Shown here: piece by piece, positions 40,127-50,128 of the stretch
How positions within the stretch are numbered: position 1 is the first letter of the stretch
How the letters are laid out: every line of letters starts with the position of its first letter
Source of the DNA: Massospora cicadina
Lineage: Eukaryota > Entomophthoromycota > Entomophthoromycetes > Entomophthorales > Entomophthoraceae
Assembly (NCBI GenBank): GCA_022478985.1
Contig: JAKSZP010009259.1
Span: forward strand, 1 to 64,000
Reading direction: 5' to 3'
Length of the DNA: 64,000 nucleotides
The notes under the pieces: model-generated
Database searches by the model: none
The model's input: the letters and a program-made list of their open reading frames with translations, nothing else
Told to the model about the DNA's origin: nothing
Translations under genes and position numbers: made by a program

Positions 40127-41343
40127 TGTAAGTCTTGGGAAAAACCCCTCTGCTTTGACTGGGCAGATTTCCCATTTTCTAATAAAAAGGGTCTGAAGAT
40201 GGCGGCTATACCTCTCATTACACAGGGCAACCTCACCCATGTGGTAGACAAGCGCTGGGTAACAGATCTCCCTTTGGAGATTTCTTCCCATGTCCCCACA
40301 CTTGCCTCTTCCAAGGTAGTTTGCCAAATCGAGGAGATCTGCGCAGAAATCTTTGGTAACTGTCAACCCCATGAGCTGGATGGATTTTATAAAGCCAATG
40401 GCGCTGATCCCTTGAAGTCAAAGTTTGAATGTCCAAAATCTACTGGTATGAGCCCAATGGGTGTGCAACTCATAGTTAAAAGGGGACAAGTAATGAATTC
40501 TTGGTTAAAATTGCTGATGGCATTGAGCCATTGAGCAGTATGGTGGCTTAATTTAAACTCCCCTCAAAATTGTTGGAAAACCCTGATGGGCAGGTATCAC
40601 TATTTGGGGACTGTTGCCAATAGTTCAAAACCCCCATTATAAAAACCAGGATTGATTATCAATGGTACCCATTTGGCTGAACAAATGCTCCCGCAACTGG
40701 GCATGAGTGGGCTGGCCATCCTGAACCCATTTCCAGCCCATTGGAACCACTCCTATATGGGGTGGCCCTGGGAATTCCCGTTGCACATTGGGCAGATGCT
40801 ATTGCACTAACTGTCACAAATGCAGTAAAGCCTCAGATCAGGCATTTGCAGTCAAACTAATAGCAACTCAGCCTGCTGTCGATTCCTTTGATGTCAGTTC
40901 AGATTAAAGTTGTCATTTCCCCCTCCAACACATTTGCGAGGTTAGGTCAAAATTTTAGGGCCCTGATACCACGCTTTGACAAGCTGCCGAAATTGAACAC
41001 TATATTAGTAAGCTGCATTACACTGAGGAAATTTTTGGTCAATTTCTTTGTTTAACTTTTCAATAAAATCCCTTTAGAAAATTTCAGTTTTTATTATGTA
41101 AAATCTAAACCACCCCTCCCAACTAATTTCAACAACCCACAGGGCCCATGGCCATGTTTACCTGGTTCTTTGCTAGGTTCCTATACACATTTATGGCTCA
41201 TGGACGCTCAGTTTCGAAATTCCTTCCTGGTTTCATAACAATCATACAAGTAGCAGTGCCACTGGCATTTGTGCTTGTCATTTGGGTGCTTTGCCACTTA
41301 AATTGGTAGGCCAGTCTAAAATTAACTTGCTGTCTTCCTGACA
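40127..41343 (+). repeat. A2 3' LTR
   Basis: 1217 bp, TGTAAGTCTTGG...TTCCTGACA, followed by TSD GGTAC (41344-41348). Includes the U3 frame 40199-40534. Predicted RNA start near 41030, where GTTGGTCAATT has one change. Confidence 0.9.
40199..40534 (+). CDS. U3-encoded open frame, A2 3' LTR
   Basis: 111 codons: 'MAAIPLITQGNLTHVVDKRW', 'VTDLPLEI', 'QIEEICAEIFGNCQPHEL', ending 'LLMALSH'. The first third aligns with A-in, A3 and C at the same distance (~100 bp) from the LTR start. The latter part is A2-specific. No known domain. Confidence 0.5.
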   Translation: MAAIPLITQGNLTHVVDKRWVTDLPLEISSHVPTLASSKVVCQIEEICAEIFGNCQPHELDGFYKANGADPLKSKFECPKSTGMSPMGVQLIVKRGQVMNSWLKLLMALSH

Positions 41344-41348
41344 GGTAC

Positions 41349-42614
41349 TTTATGGAGTCATAAACCCGGGAGAAAGAGCCAGCCATGAGAGGGCATCCAC
41401 GGTGGATAGGACTCACATGGATCTATATATTCAGTGCTTTCCCAGAGAGTCATGGATCAAGTTGAAATCTATCTTACTATATCCTGCTTTTTGTTCACCC
41501 TGCGCTTTATCATATTGTGCATTTACTAGGAGTTCATAACGAGGAACTTCAATACCATATCAATACCCAAGGGCCTTACAGTTGCCTTTGAGCAGGTATA
41601 TAATTTGTTTTTTACAAAGTATAGAAGATGTCCACCATTTGATTGAAGTCAACCATCTATACATTATCCAGCTCCATAATCAAGTGGAGAATATTAATTC
41701 TGGTATTGTCAAGTATGTGGAGTAATCTGGTAAACTCCTTTTAGAAATCTTAGAGTTGAACAAATTTAATAAGCGACTAATTGATACCTTAACCAAAATG
41801 CTCCAATTACAATATAGCAAAGCTCATGGAAAAATGGCAGCTCAAGCTTCCACTAGCCATCAACAGGTGGAGAAACAGATCTCTATAATTACATCCTGGC
41901 TTGAGAAAACCCTTTGATTAATTGATGAGCTAGAAGCCCATCAAACTTCTGATACTTCATCATTGTCACAAAATATCATTTCTTGAGTAGCTCATGTTGA
42001 AATAGATCAGGAAGACCAGGCAGCATAGGCGTCTATTATTTTTATTACTGAGAGACTCAAAAATTGAAGAATGACATGAGAGGCAAATCTCCCAGTTGAG
42101 AGGACATTAACCAAGTCTATTGCCACTTCAATGAAGTTAATAATTCTATAATACTCTTAAAGAAGAGTTGAAAACCAAGACCAACAAGCTTTCTCAGAGC
42201 ACCAAATGAAAAGAGATAAAAAAGGACTTGATTAGCGTTGGAGTAATGGATAATGAGAACAAGCTTTTGTGAACATACCGCTCAACCACTCGCCAATAAA
42301 TCACAATTAGGACATTTGCCTTAAGAACTTTGAGAATGGAAATTTCATTCTTAAACGAATAATCAACCTACTGAATTTAACGCCAAGACTTCCTAGAGGA
42401 AATGGAGCATCATCTCAACTTACTAAAGGACCAAATAGTTGACTCAAATGGCAAGTTGAACAGAGTGACATAAGAACAAAAAATTATCTTATCCAAAGCC
42501 CCTGGAGTACACGTTATTATAGGATTAAAGCCACTAACTTTGCCTACCTTCAGAAACAAGTTTACACCTGACAAAAGGAGTATCAAATCTTTCATCAACA
42601 TCAATGAAGCTGCA
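41349..42614 (+). pseudogene. Gag N-terminal part of B4
   Basis: Around 41620-42000 the plus strand reads a helical, polar frame ('SIEDVHHLIEVNHLYIIQLH', 'LNKFNKRLIDTLTKMLQLQY', 'QQVEKQISIITSWLEKTL'), resembling the coiled-coil Gag N-termini of B1 and B3. Stops interrupt. 42010-42614 continues with degraded frames until A3 inserts. Gag resumes at 51414. Confidence 0.6.
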
Positions 42615-43343
42615 TGTAAAGTCCAGAAAGCGCCCCCTCTGTTTGGATTGGGGGATGTTACCTTTTCCATCCAAAAAGGGGCCCAGAAGGCTGTCAGCCC
42701 CCTCGTCTCCCAGAGCGCCCTTGCCCAAGTGGTGGACAAGCAGTGGGTCATGGCCTACCCTTTAAAGACTCCACCCCAAACCCCAGTCCTTACATCCAGA
42801 AAATTGATATAACAAATTGAGAAGATCTGTATTGAGTTGGCAAAGAGTTGGCATCCACATGGGGCAAAGGGGCCAAATGCAACTAACAGTAACTAATCTT
42901 TGGCCTTTTTAGATAACAGTCCCAAACCATTGCAACGAAGCCTGCAGGTGCATAATTTTAGAAAATAAACCGTCTAGTATCAAATCTTTTAGCAAGGTTT
43001 ACCAAAGGCTTAAGTTCATCAAAAACCGTTGTTTCCAGTTTAAAACCCTTCTCAAAAATATTAGGAACAAGCCCAACGGGTGTGTACTTTTTTATAAAGA
43101 AAGTGCCTAAGTCAGAATCTTTGGTGGAACTTGCCAATGGCATAAGTCCATCATCAAAAGTTGCTGCCAGCTCGGAACCCTCCCCAAAAATATCAAAACC
43201 CTCATCCAATGAACCACACTAGGTTGAACTGATACCAAAGCAACTGGGTGCAGGTGGGTTGGGTGCCCCAAACCTATTCTTGATTTCTTGTGACTGCCCC
43301 TACATGGGGTGGCCTTGGGAGGTTCCAATGCCCATTGGGCAAG
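42615..43343 (+). repeat. A3 5' LTR, first part
   Basis: Starts TGTAAAGTCC. Encodes the U3 peptide 'SPLVSQSALAQVVDKQWVM' in the frame 42540-42812. Interrupted at 43343 by the solo LTR; continues at 44780. Confidence 0.82.
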
Positions 43344-43674
43344 TGTCATGAAAACAGAAGAAGAAGTTTAGACCAGCCTGCCAGTTGGGGTGCATAAGCA
43401 TCCAAAAAGCAAGCCAGAATGCCAGAGGCATTGCCACATGTACAACTTTGTATGGAGCCAGGCATTGGGAAATGATAACCCATTGGTGCAGGGCAACAGT
43501 GAACAGCAACCTGAAAATGGACCAAATAGAGACAGCCTCAGACATTGGCTGTCTTGCTGCAGGGGGTGGTACCACTGGTATAGTTTCTACCAGGTCACCG
43601 ATGGGTGAGTTTAATGCAACTGGGGAGACAATGGGGAGAATCCTTGCTTTGAGATGGTGCATATAAGGCCACAA
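43300..43674 (-). CDS. R-U5 hydrophobic open frame (solo LTR)
   Basis: The only copy where 'WPYMHHLKARILPIVSPV', 'GDLVETIPVVPPPAARQ' and 'MPLAFWLAFWMLMHPNW' lie in one uninterrupted frame up to the LTR end ('CFHDT'). In LTR2, LTR3 and LTR4 these are split by frameshifts, so this copy indicates the ancestral frame. It extends past the solo LTR edge by chance. Function unknown. Confidence 0.5.
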   Translation of the reverse strand: MWPYMHHLKARILPIVSPVALNSPIGDLVETIPVVPPPAARQPMSEAVSIWSIFRLLFTVALHQWVIISQCLAPYKVVHVAMPLAFWLAFWMLMHPNWQAGLNFFFCFHDTCPMGIGTSQGHPM

Positions 43675-44774
43675 TATCTTAGTATATTGTTGGCGGATGT
43701 TTGTAATAGCAGGGTTGAATTGCCAGAAGTATCTAGATCACTGAATCCAGTTGATGATGGTAGGGGCCATAGTGACCATCAGTACTGGTAAAGCCCATCC
43801 AGTATAAGGACTGACATGCCACCAGAGAAAAGCCATCAGGAATGCAGCCAAAAGGATTTCAATAAAATCAAAATTGATAGTTATCAGAGGCAAATTTTAT
43901 TGTAACGGAATTGAAGAAAATCAACCAACAATTTTCTCAGTGCAATGCAACTGATTAAATAGTGGTCAATTGATGCAGGAACAAGCCAGGATTGAGACCC
44001 TAATTTGACCTAACTGGCGAATTATTCAGGAATGGGGGCAGATAAGCTCACTGGGAACTGACATCAAAGAATTTGGTGTCAGGCTGAGTCACTGTCAGTT
44101 CAACCTTAAACGCCAGAACTGAGGCTTGACTGCATTTCTGACAGTTGGTGCAATGGCATCTTGCCTGACAAGCAACGGGAATTCCCCAGGATCAACCCAT
44201 GTAGGGGCGGTCCCAATTGGTTGGGAATAGGTTTGGGATGACCAACCTGCCTGTGCCCAGTTGCTGGGCCATTTGTTCAGTCAAAAGCGTTGCATCAGCC
44301 ACAACGCCTAATTTTCTGGAAGAAAGCTTTGAACTCTCATTGATGGTGTTTGATGCTGCTATCTGCATGTTGGGGATCATCCCCATTGATTATGAGAGGG
44401 GGTTAATTTTGAAGATCGTGGTGTTGGCCAAGTCAAAATTGTTTTTGATTCTGGCTGATGAATTAATCTTTGTCCCTTTTCACCTATGTGGATTCCAATC
44501 ATTGGGTTTATTTCCACTCATACTCATACCAATTGACTTCATTTCAGCAATCTTGGTGCAAATTTACCCGATCAGATGTACCAGTTCTGCCAAGGTGAGT
44601 GTGGGCACTGGGGGAGGGATCCAAAGAGGGAGTGCTGTTACCCAGCGCTCATCTACCACGTGGGCGAGGTCACCCTGGGTAATGAGGGGTACAGCCACCC
44701 TCTTAAGAACCTTCCTACTTTGAAATGGGAAGAGGGCCAGATTGACACACAGAGGACATTCTCTGGGACTTACA
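43344..44774 (-). repeat. Solo type A LTR
   Basis: 1431 bp, minus strand. Plus-strand ends TGTCATG...GGACTTACA are the reverse complement of TGTAAGTCC...CATGACA. Exact TSD GCAAG (43339-43343; 44775-44779). No internal region, so formed by LTR-LTR recombination. It retains long sense frames: 43300-43674 (R-U5, 124 codons through to the LTR end) and 44192-44386 (U3). Confidence 0.92.
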
Positions 44775-44779
44775 GCAAG

Positions 44780-45339
44780 ACACCATTGCGCTAACTGTTA
44801 AACCATGGTAAAATTCAATTTGGGCATCTGTGGAAAAACCAACAGCAACTCAGCCCACCGCTGATTCTTATAAAGTCAGTTTTTTTTTAAGTTTGTTTTC
44901 CCCTTTGCTCAAAATTCACCAGGTTAGGTCAAATCTCAATGGTCCAATCCCACGCTTTCCTAAGCTATTTTAAAAATTGATTGTCTATTTGGTAGTTGTA
45001 ACACACTGAGAAAATTTGATGATCAATTTTCTATTTTTAAAATTTTATAAAATTCCCATACACCAAATTAGATTTTAATTATGACAAAATTTAAACTACC
45101 AAATCTGATTCTACTTTTCCCAGCACCCAGGCCCGCGGGCCCTATGGCTGAGACAGCTTGGTTTGTTGCCTGTATGCTATTTACAATTATGTCCTGTTAT
45201 TGCTTACTGGATTATTATCTCACAACATATTTTAACGTCATTAAAGAAGCAGTACCCCTGGCATTCAGGCTTGCAACTTGAGTGTTTTTTTATACAGACT
45301 TTTGGACCAGTCTAAACTTTACTTGACGCTTTGGTAGTA
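44780..45339 (+). repeat. A3 5' LTR, second part
   Basis: Resumes with caccattgcgctaac, matching the A3 3' LTR at ~50850 onward. It has GATGATCAATT at 45018-45028 (predicted RNA 5' end) after a TATA-like element, and ends eroded (...ttggtagta). Confidence 0.8.
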
Positions 45340-45520
45340 TAATTTACCATCCATTGTTTGCTACCATTAGCGCCCTCTTTGTTGAGATGGGTGCAGCTGT
45401 GGTCATCTTCTACCAGATTAATTTACAGTCGATATTCTGCCATCTGTTGTTTGTCTGGCCAATTGCCAATTTTTTATGCTTCTCTCAGATGGTTTTAGAG
45501 ATTTTAGTATAGCTGCACTG
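45081..45520 (+). pseudogene. Leader frame of A3
   Basis: 45081-45281 (in U5) and continuing: 'AVPLAFRLAT' then past the LTR end 'ISALFVEMGAAVVIFYQINL' and 'FCHLLFVWPIANF'. Near residue-for-residue parallel to A-out 'TSALFFELGAAVVTLYQMNV' and 'CCLLFVWSLSNF', although the DNA differs widely. Hydrophobic. Gag-like block absent afterwards. Confidence 0.5.
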
Positions 45521-45857
45521 CACCAGAGCTTTCAAATCTTTACTTTGTCCACCTTCAAAATGGGATCTTCATGCTTGAAGCCGTCAGCTTGGCCTCAGTC
45601 TCCAATCCCAGCACCAAATTAGTACCCATATTGATTCTAAGGGCCAACACTGCCCCTGCACCTATTAAGTTTGATCTAGCACATCTGTTTATAAATTGTT
45701 GTCAGTCCAGCCTGGTGAGAAATTGATCCAACCCCTTCGCCACACTAGTTTAGCTCCTTTCACAAAACCTTGTTATTTTCCCTGACCTTGTCATAATCTC
45801 TTCTTTATTAGCAGAAATTACCATATTTAACAATAAACAGAATTCCGCCTACTTCTT

Positions 45858-46379
45858 ATGACCAAGAAAAATTATTATTGGGCACACCAGGTGTCACTTG
45901 AGGCCTTGATCAATATGGGAGCGGCAGGTAACTTCATGAGTATGGAGTTGGCCCAGCAGCTCAATCTAGACTTGGATGTGGGTCCAGTGGTGTTGGTTGC
46001 ATTTTCAGCTTCCCAACTCTCCTTCAGAGCATGGTTCCCTCCTTCCTCAGTACACCATTTTAGTTTCTGTGATTACTTCTCTGTTATGCCCAGCATTGTG
46101 TTCCCAGTAATTTTAGGTGTGGTGCTGATGGCATTGGCATCGTGTGAGAATCCACCTGGAGAAAAACATGCTGTCCTTTTCAACAATCAGGTGGAGGGTA
46201 AGTTTACATTGCTGGACACACTCACTAAAGCTTATGGCTATGGCTCTGTTACAACCCTCATTTCCACCATTGGCCTTCTACTGGATTTTCCCACTGCGTT
46301 GAGGGGCTACCAAAGTATTTTTGATTATGAGAAGATTTGCTGTCTTCCCCATCATCTGGAATTCAACTTGAAATTTTAA
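45858..46379 (+). pseudogene. Aspartic protease and pre-RT (A3), active site NMG
   Basis: 173 open codons: 'SLEALINMGAAGNFMSMELA' (DTGA expected), 'FPVILGVVLMAL', then a pre-RT spacer 'STIGLLLDFPTALRGYQSIF'. Asp to Asn and Thr to Met fit transitions. Long but catalytically dead. Confidence 0.8.
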
Positions 46380-47060
46380 ACAATGGTGGAAGTGGTGAAT
46401 ATAAACTGTCCACTGTACCTGCATATAGCAGAGGAGGATGTGGCCCCTGATTCATGGTTAGATGACATGCTCAAGTAAGGTTATTGTTCAAGGAAACATC
46501 CCTTGTTGCCTCCCCCATTGTCTTTGCCAAGAAGGCAAATGGTTCACTTTGTCTCTACATGAATTATGGATACTTAATAATATATTGGTTCATGACCCCT
46601 GCCCACTTCTGTTGGAGCAGACCATTGGCCAAGCTTTTGTAAAATCACGTGTATTTTCAAAGCTCAATCTAATAATGCCTTTAATCAAATTCAGGTGTCC
46701 AAAGGCCAGAAATGGTTTACGGCTATCCAGACAAGATGAGGCATATTTCAATTGTAATTAATATCCTTTGGGATGAAAAACGCGCCTGCAACATTCCATA
46801 GAATGATTGATAGCGTGTTAGGTAAATCTCATAATCCTTGAGCAGTTGCACATATTGATGATATCCTAGTACATTCCACCTCACCCAAACAGCATGCAAA
46901 AGATTTGGAGGCAGTGGCGGCTTTCCTGCATAAGGCTGGGCTGTTTTTCAAACTGTCAAAATGCAAATTCTACTAGGAAGAGGTTACCTTCTTGGGGAAT
47001 CTCATCTAAAAGATGGTTATGCCATTCCATCCAGTAAATTGGAGGCCTCCGTGAGTAGCC
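46380..47060 (+). pseudogene. Reverse transcriptase (A3)
   Basis: Pieces: 'VVEVVNINCPLYLHIAEEDV' (46385 on), 'LLEQTIGQAFVKSRVFSKLN', then 'KNAPATFHRMIDSVLG' and 'AHIDDILVHSTSPKQHAKDL' near 46840-46900, 'LSKCKFY' near 46955. HIDD retains the Asp pair. Several frameshifts and stops. Confidence 0.82.
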
Positions 47061-47069
47061 AACTCCAAT

Positions 47070-47640
47070 GACCCAGAAGCAATTAAGAAGCTTCTTGGAA
47101 CCATCAACTTTCTGAAAAAACTCTCTTTTGAACTCTCACAGTTGGCTGCACCACTGCATCCGCTCATAGACAGAAATGTACCTTTCCGCTGGACACCCAA
47201 CTTCCAACAAGCATTCAATTTGACCAAGGAGGTGTTTTTGATACCCACCATTCATAAGCATGCCGATCCTTCCAAACCCTATATTGTAGCATGCAATGCA
47301 TATTCCGCTGTGGTAGGGGCTGCCTTGCTCCATGAGCATGATGGGTTGGAACATCTAGTCACTTACTTTTCCTGAAAGTTTTCTTCTACTGAGCAATCCT
47401 GGGCCATCTATGACAAGGAGTTGGCAGCCGTGGCGTGGGCCTTTACCCACTGGTGATATCTCTTACAGGGTACTCACCATGAGTTGACTGTGCAGACCAA
47501 CCATCAATATCTATTATACTTCTGTAAGCTGCAGAAGTTAGCACACTGCCAGGCTAAACCTAATGGGATTTGTGTAGCTATAACTTCAAATATAAATTTT
47601 TGAAAGGAGCATTAAATATTCTCCCCATCTTCCAAGATGC
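47070..47640 (+). pseudogene. RNase H (A3)
   Basis: 'AIKKLLGTINFLKKLS' then frame 47142-47375: 'PFRWTPNFQQAFNLTKEVFL', 'DPSKPYIVACNAYSAVVGAA' (DAS to NAY), 'LEHLVTYFS'. Then 'QSWAIYDKELAAVAWAFTHW' in frame after a stop. First Asp lost, Glu kept. Confidence 0.8.
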
Positions 47641-48720
47641 AATCCTGCTCTTTGCCCAGCTAACTCAGATGAGATGGATCTTGTCACAGTCTTTCCACCA
47701 ACCCTAATCTTAGCTATTATACCACCCATGGTTTTAGTAGCATATATAGCTCTAGATGTGCCCCTGATTTCATGGATCTTCGTAGCGCAAATGGCATGTG
47801 TGGAAGGGGTGGATCTTTTGGAGCAGCTGTACCTCCCAACCTCAAAACATTCCTTGTACCCTCTGGCTAAGGGGCTCATCCAGTTTAGGTCATGGGTGTG
47901 GGTCCCTCCTCTCATTCAATATGAAGTCATTCAAGCTCATCACAATTTCCCTGCAGTCAGCCACCTGGGGAACAAGAAGTGCATCAATTTGGTTAAGCGT
48001 ACCTATAATTGCCTGAGCTTGTCAAAGGAAGTTCCAGCCTGGATTGCGGACTGTGTGACTTGCACATGGGCCAAATCATATCAGTTGGGTAGGAATGGAC
48101 TCCTGCACCCCTTGTATCAGGAATAGGGTCCATGGACATTGGTGTCTTTGGACTTTATTGTTGAGCTACCCAGATCCAAGGGGTTCACATCAGTTAAAGT
48201 TGTTGTAGACTGCTTTACTAAAAAACTCTTTGTTTAACCCGTGGTTCTCCTCCATTATGTCCAAAGAAATGCTCGCCTAATTGTGTGTCATTTATTTTTA
48301 ATGTTCAGAATTCTGCAGGAAACTATCAGCAACTGCGGAACCCAATTTATGGTGCAGTTTTGGAATGAGCTCTTGGCAATCTTGAAGATTATGCCCTGTC
48401 TCTCCACTGCATACCATCTACAGTTGGATGGGCAAACTGAACATGACAATCAGATCTTGGAACAGTACCTGCATTTCTACGCTGAAGATGCTCAGGATAC
48501 CTGGGAGGATGGCCTTCCACTTACTCAGTTTGCATATAATAACGATACACATGTGTCCACAGGCTTTTCCCCATATGAAGCTACCTTAAGGTATAACTCT
48601 TCATTTTTGGTGATCCCATGCCTTTGCCCAGAGGTACCAGCTGCAGCTGACCATGCTCAGCACATTTGCACCACACAGTCTTGTTTTGGGAGCACTTGAA
48701 TAAGGCAATAAGTGATTATA
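47641..48720 (+). pseudogene. Integrase (A3)
   Basis: 47674-48126: linker and zinc finger ('AVSHLGNKKC...CVTCTWAKS'). 48130-48240: 'SLDFIVELPRSKGF'. 48241-48699: 'LQETISNCGTQFMVQFWNEL' (second Asp to Asn) and 'LDGQTEHDNQILEQYL' with Glu kept, 'STGFSPYEATLRY'. One stop between finger and core. Confidence 0.85.
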
Positions 48721-49021
48721 AGCAGTTTGCAGATCAAAAACGGCTCTCAGCACATGAAATATGGGTAGGTTCACGCGTTATGCTCAACACGCGCCACTTG
48801 TGCATGAAGGTACCCTAATGCATTTTCACTTCTAAGTGCTCAGGTCCCCACTAGGTGGAATAAGACTTTCAAATGGCACTTTCCGCTTAAAATTGCCAGC
48901 CCATTGAAAGCAACATCCAGTTTTCCAGGTTTCTCAGTTGTCCCCATTAAAGGAGGCAAACCCATTGGAACTGGAGCCCATGGTAATTATGGGTGTGGAG
49001 GAAGCCAAAGTTGAGGGCATT
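48721..49021 (+). pseudogene. Integrase C-terminal part (A3)
   Basis: 'AISDYKQFADQKRLSAHEIW' then decayed 'LPAH' and 'HPVFQVSQLSPLKEANP' and 'VEEAKVEGI' entering the chromodomain. Interrupted at 49022 by R1; the last 16 bases (49006-49021) are the TSD. Confidence 0.7.
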
Positions 49022-49843
49022 GGTGGGATAATTAGGGTAAGCTGGGGCCTCCGTGTGGCGCAACCAGGGAAAGTCTGTGGAAACATGGATGAGTAGCTAA
49101 CACCAGAACCCAGAGAGGCACGTTGGTCGGGTCCTGTAGTGGCATGAAAGAAGTGCGGGATGGTAGTGATGACTTTGCTGACCTGTTCTTGTGGGTGTCT
49201 ACCACTCCCTGAGGGGAGAATATGGGCAGGAAGGGGGTACAAGTCAGGTAGTGCGCCTGTCAAATGGCCTCCCCCACAAGCTGGGGTTGCGTGGGTGCAG
49301 ACCCCAGGACAAGGGAGGAAATCCTGGTTGTCTGCACTTTAGTGCACCTGCCTACAATAAATGCCACAGTTTTCAGAGTTTCCCTGAAGCTTAGCTAGCT
49401 ACCAGTTTGGTTGGCATGAGCTGACTGGTAGCAAAATGGATCATGCAAGAAAATTAAGGCAGATTTAAAAGGACTTCAAGGCTTCCTGGACAAAAAGGGG
49501 CCGGAGAGCATCATCTCCATTTAAAAAGCAGGTGATAAAGAGGAGGGCTCCAGCTTCTCCCCCTCAGGGGCCTTAAACCTGGGGGTCATCAGGTCTTGTC
49601 CCCCGCAAGGAAGATGAGAGGCATATCACCTGTCCTGGCTGGTGCAGATGAGATGCCCAGTACTAAAACAGGGCGGGCATATGTCAGTTTAGGGGTTAGC
49701 ATGAGCTGCTCCCAATTGCAGTTGAGCCCACATTTTAAGTGGTGCTTTGATTCGCGCAGCCCTAGTGTGGTGGGTGGCAGTACCCCAGGCCTTCATCCCG
49801 CAATAGTTACCCACACTAGGAGCCCCTTGGAGCTTTTAAAAAT
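49022..49843 (+). mobile_element. R1: ~0.8 kb retroposon, copy 1
   Basis: 822 bp inserted in the A3 chromodomain, flanked by caaagttgagggcatt (49006-49021) and caaagttgaggacatt (49844-49859): a 16-bp TSD with one mismatch, typical of target-primed (LINE/SINE) insertion, not LTR elements. The right end is A-rich (ttttaaaaat). A second copy, R2, lies at 53483-54290. The 5' part has loosely tRNA-promoter-like blocks (tagctaacaccag near 49094; ggtcgggtcc near 49131). No coding capacity recognised. Confidence 0.7.
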
Positions 49844-50030
49844 CAAAGTTGAGGACATTCTGGCTTCCCATCAGTCACGTTGTTTAGTTCAATATTTAGT
49901 ATCATGGAAAGGCTATCCAGTCTACAAATTTAACTGGGTTGGTGCTAAGGACTATGCTAACTGTTCGGAGCTAGTTGGGGCTTTCCACGCTACCCACCTC
50001 AATGCTCCCTGTCCTCCCCCAAAGATTGCT
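49844..50030 (+). pseudogene. Chromodomain (A3)
   Basis: 'KVEDILASHQSRCLVQYLVS', 'WKGYPVYKFNWVGAKDYA', 'CSELVGAFHATHLNAP': the cleanest chromodomain in the window, no stop. The frame continues open to 50189, across the PPT (50112-50128) and LTR start (50129), reading 'GNDNLSSGESPS' over the junction as in A-in. Confidence 0.85.
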
Positions 50031-50128
50031 ACGCTGATTGCAATCAAGTTGCCCAAGGCACATAAAAATGTGGCTCTTGCCAAATTTCCTGATGGTGGCG
50101 CTTCCTCTTCTGAAAAAGGGAATGATAA

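Larger units (their letters stand above)
18556..41343 (+). mobile_element. A2: type A chromovirus carrying nested B1 and B2
   Basis: LTRs 18556-19768 (1213 bp) and 40127-41343 (1217 bp). Own sequence: 19769-21082, 28051-28115 and 37657-40126. Codes for PR, RT, RNase H, IN and chromodomain, all broken. The interval from PBS to PR is only ~400 bp, so the Gag-like block of A-in/A-out is missing. B1 and B2 both lie in the RT palm, in opposite orientation to A2. Confidence 0.9.

Noticed and set aside
49596..49840. N-terminal part of the frame 49596-50189 as a protein fused to the chromodomain
   Set aside because: This part lies in retroposon R1, noncoding in R2; the fusion is accidental readthrough from R1 into A3.
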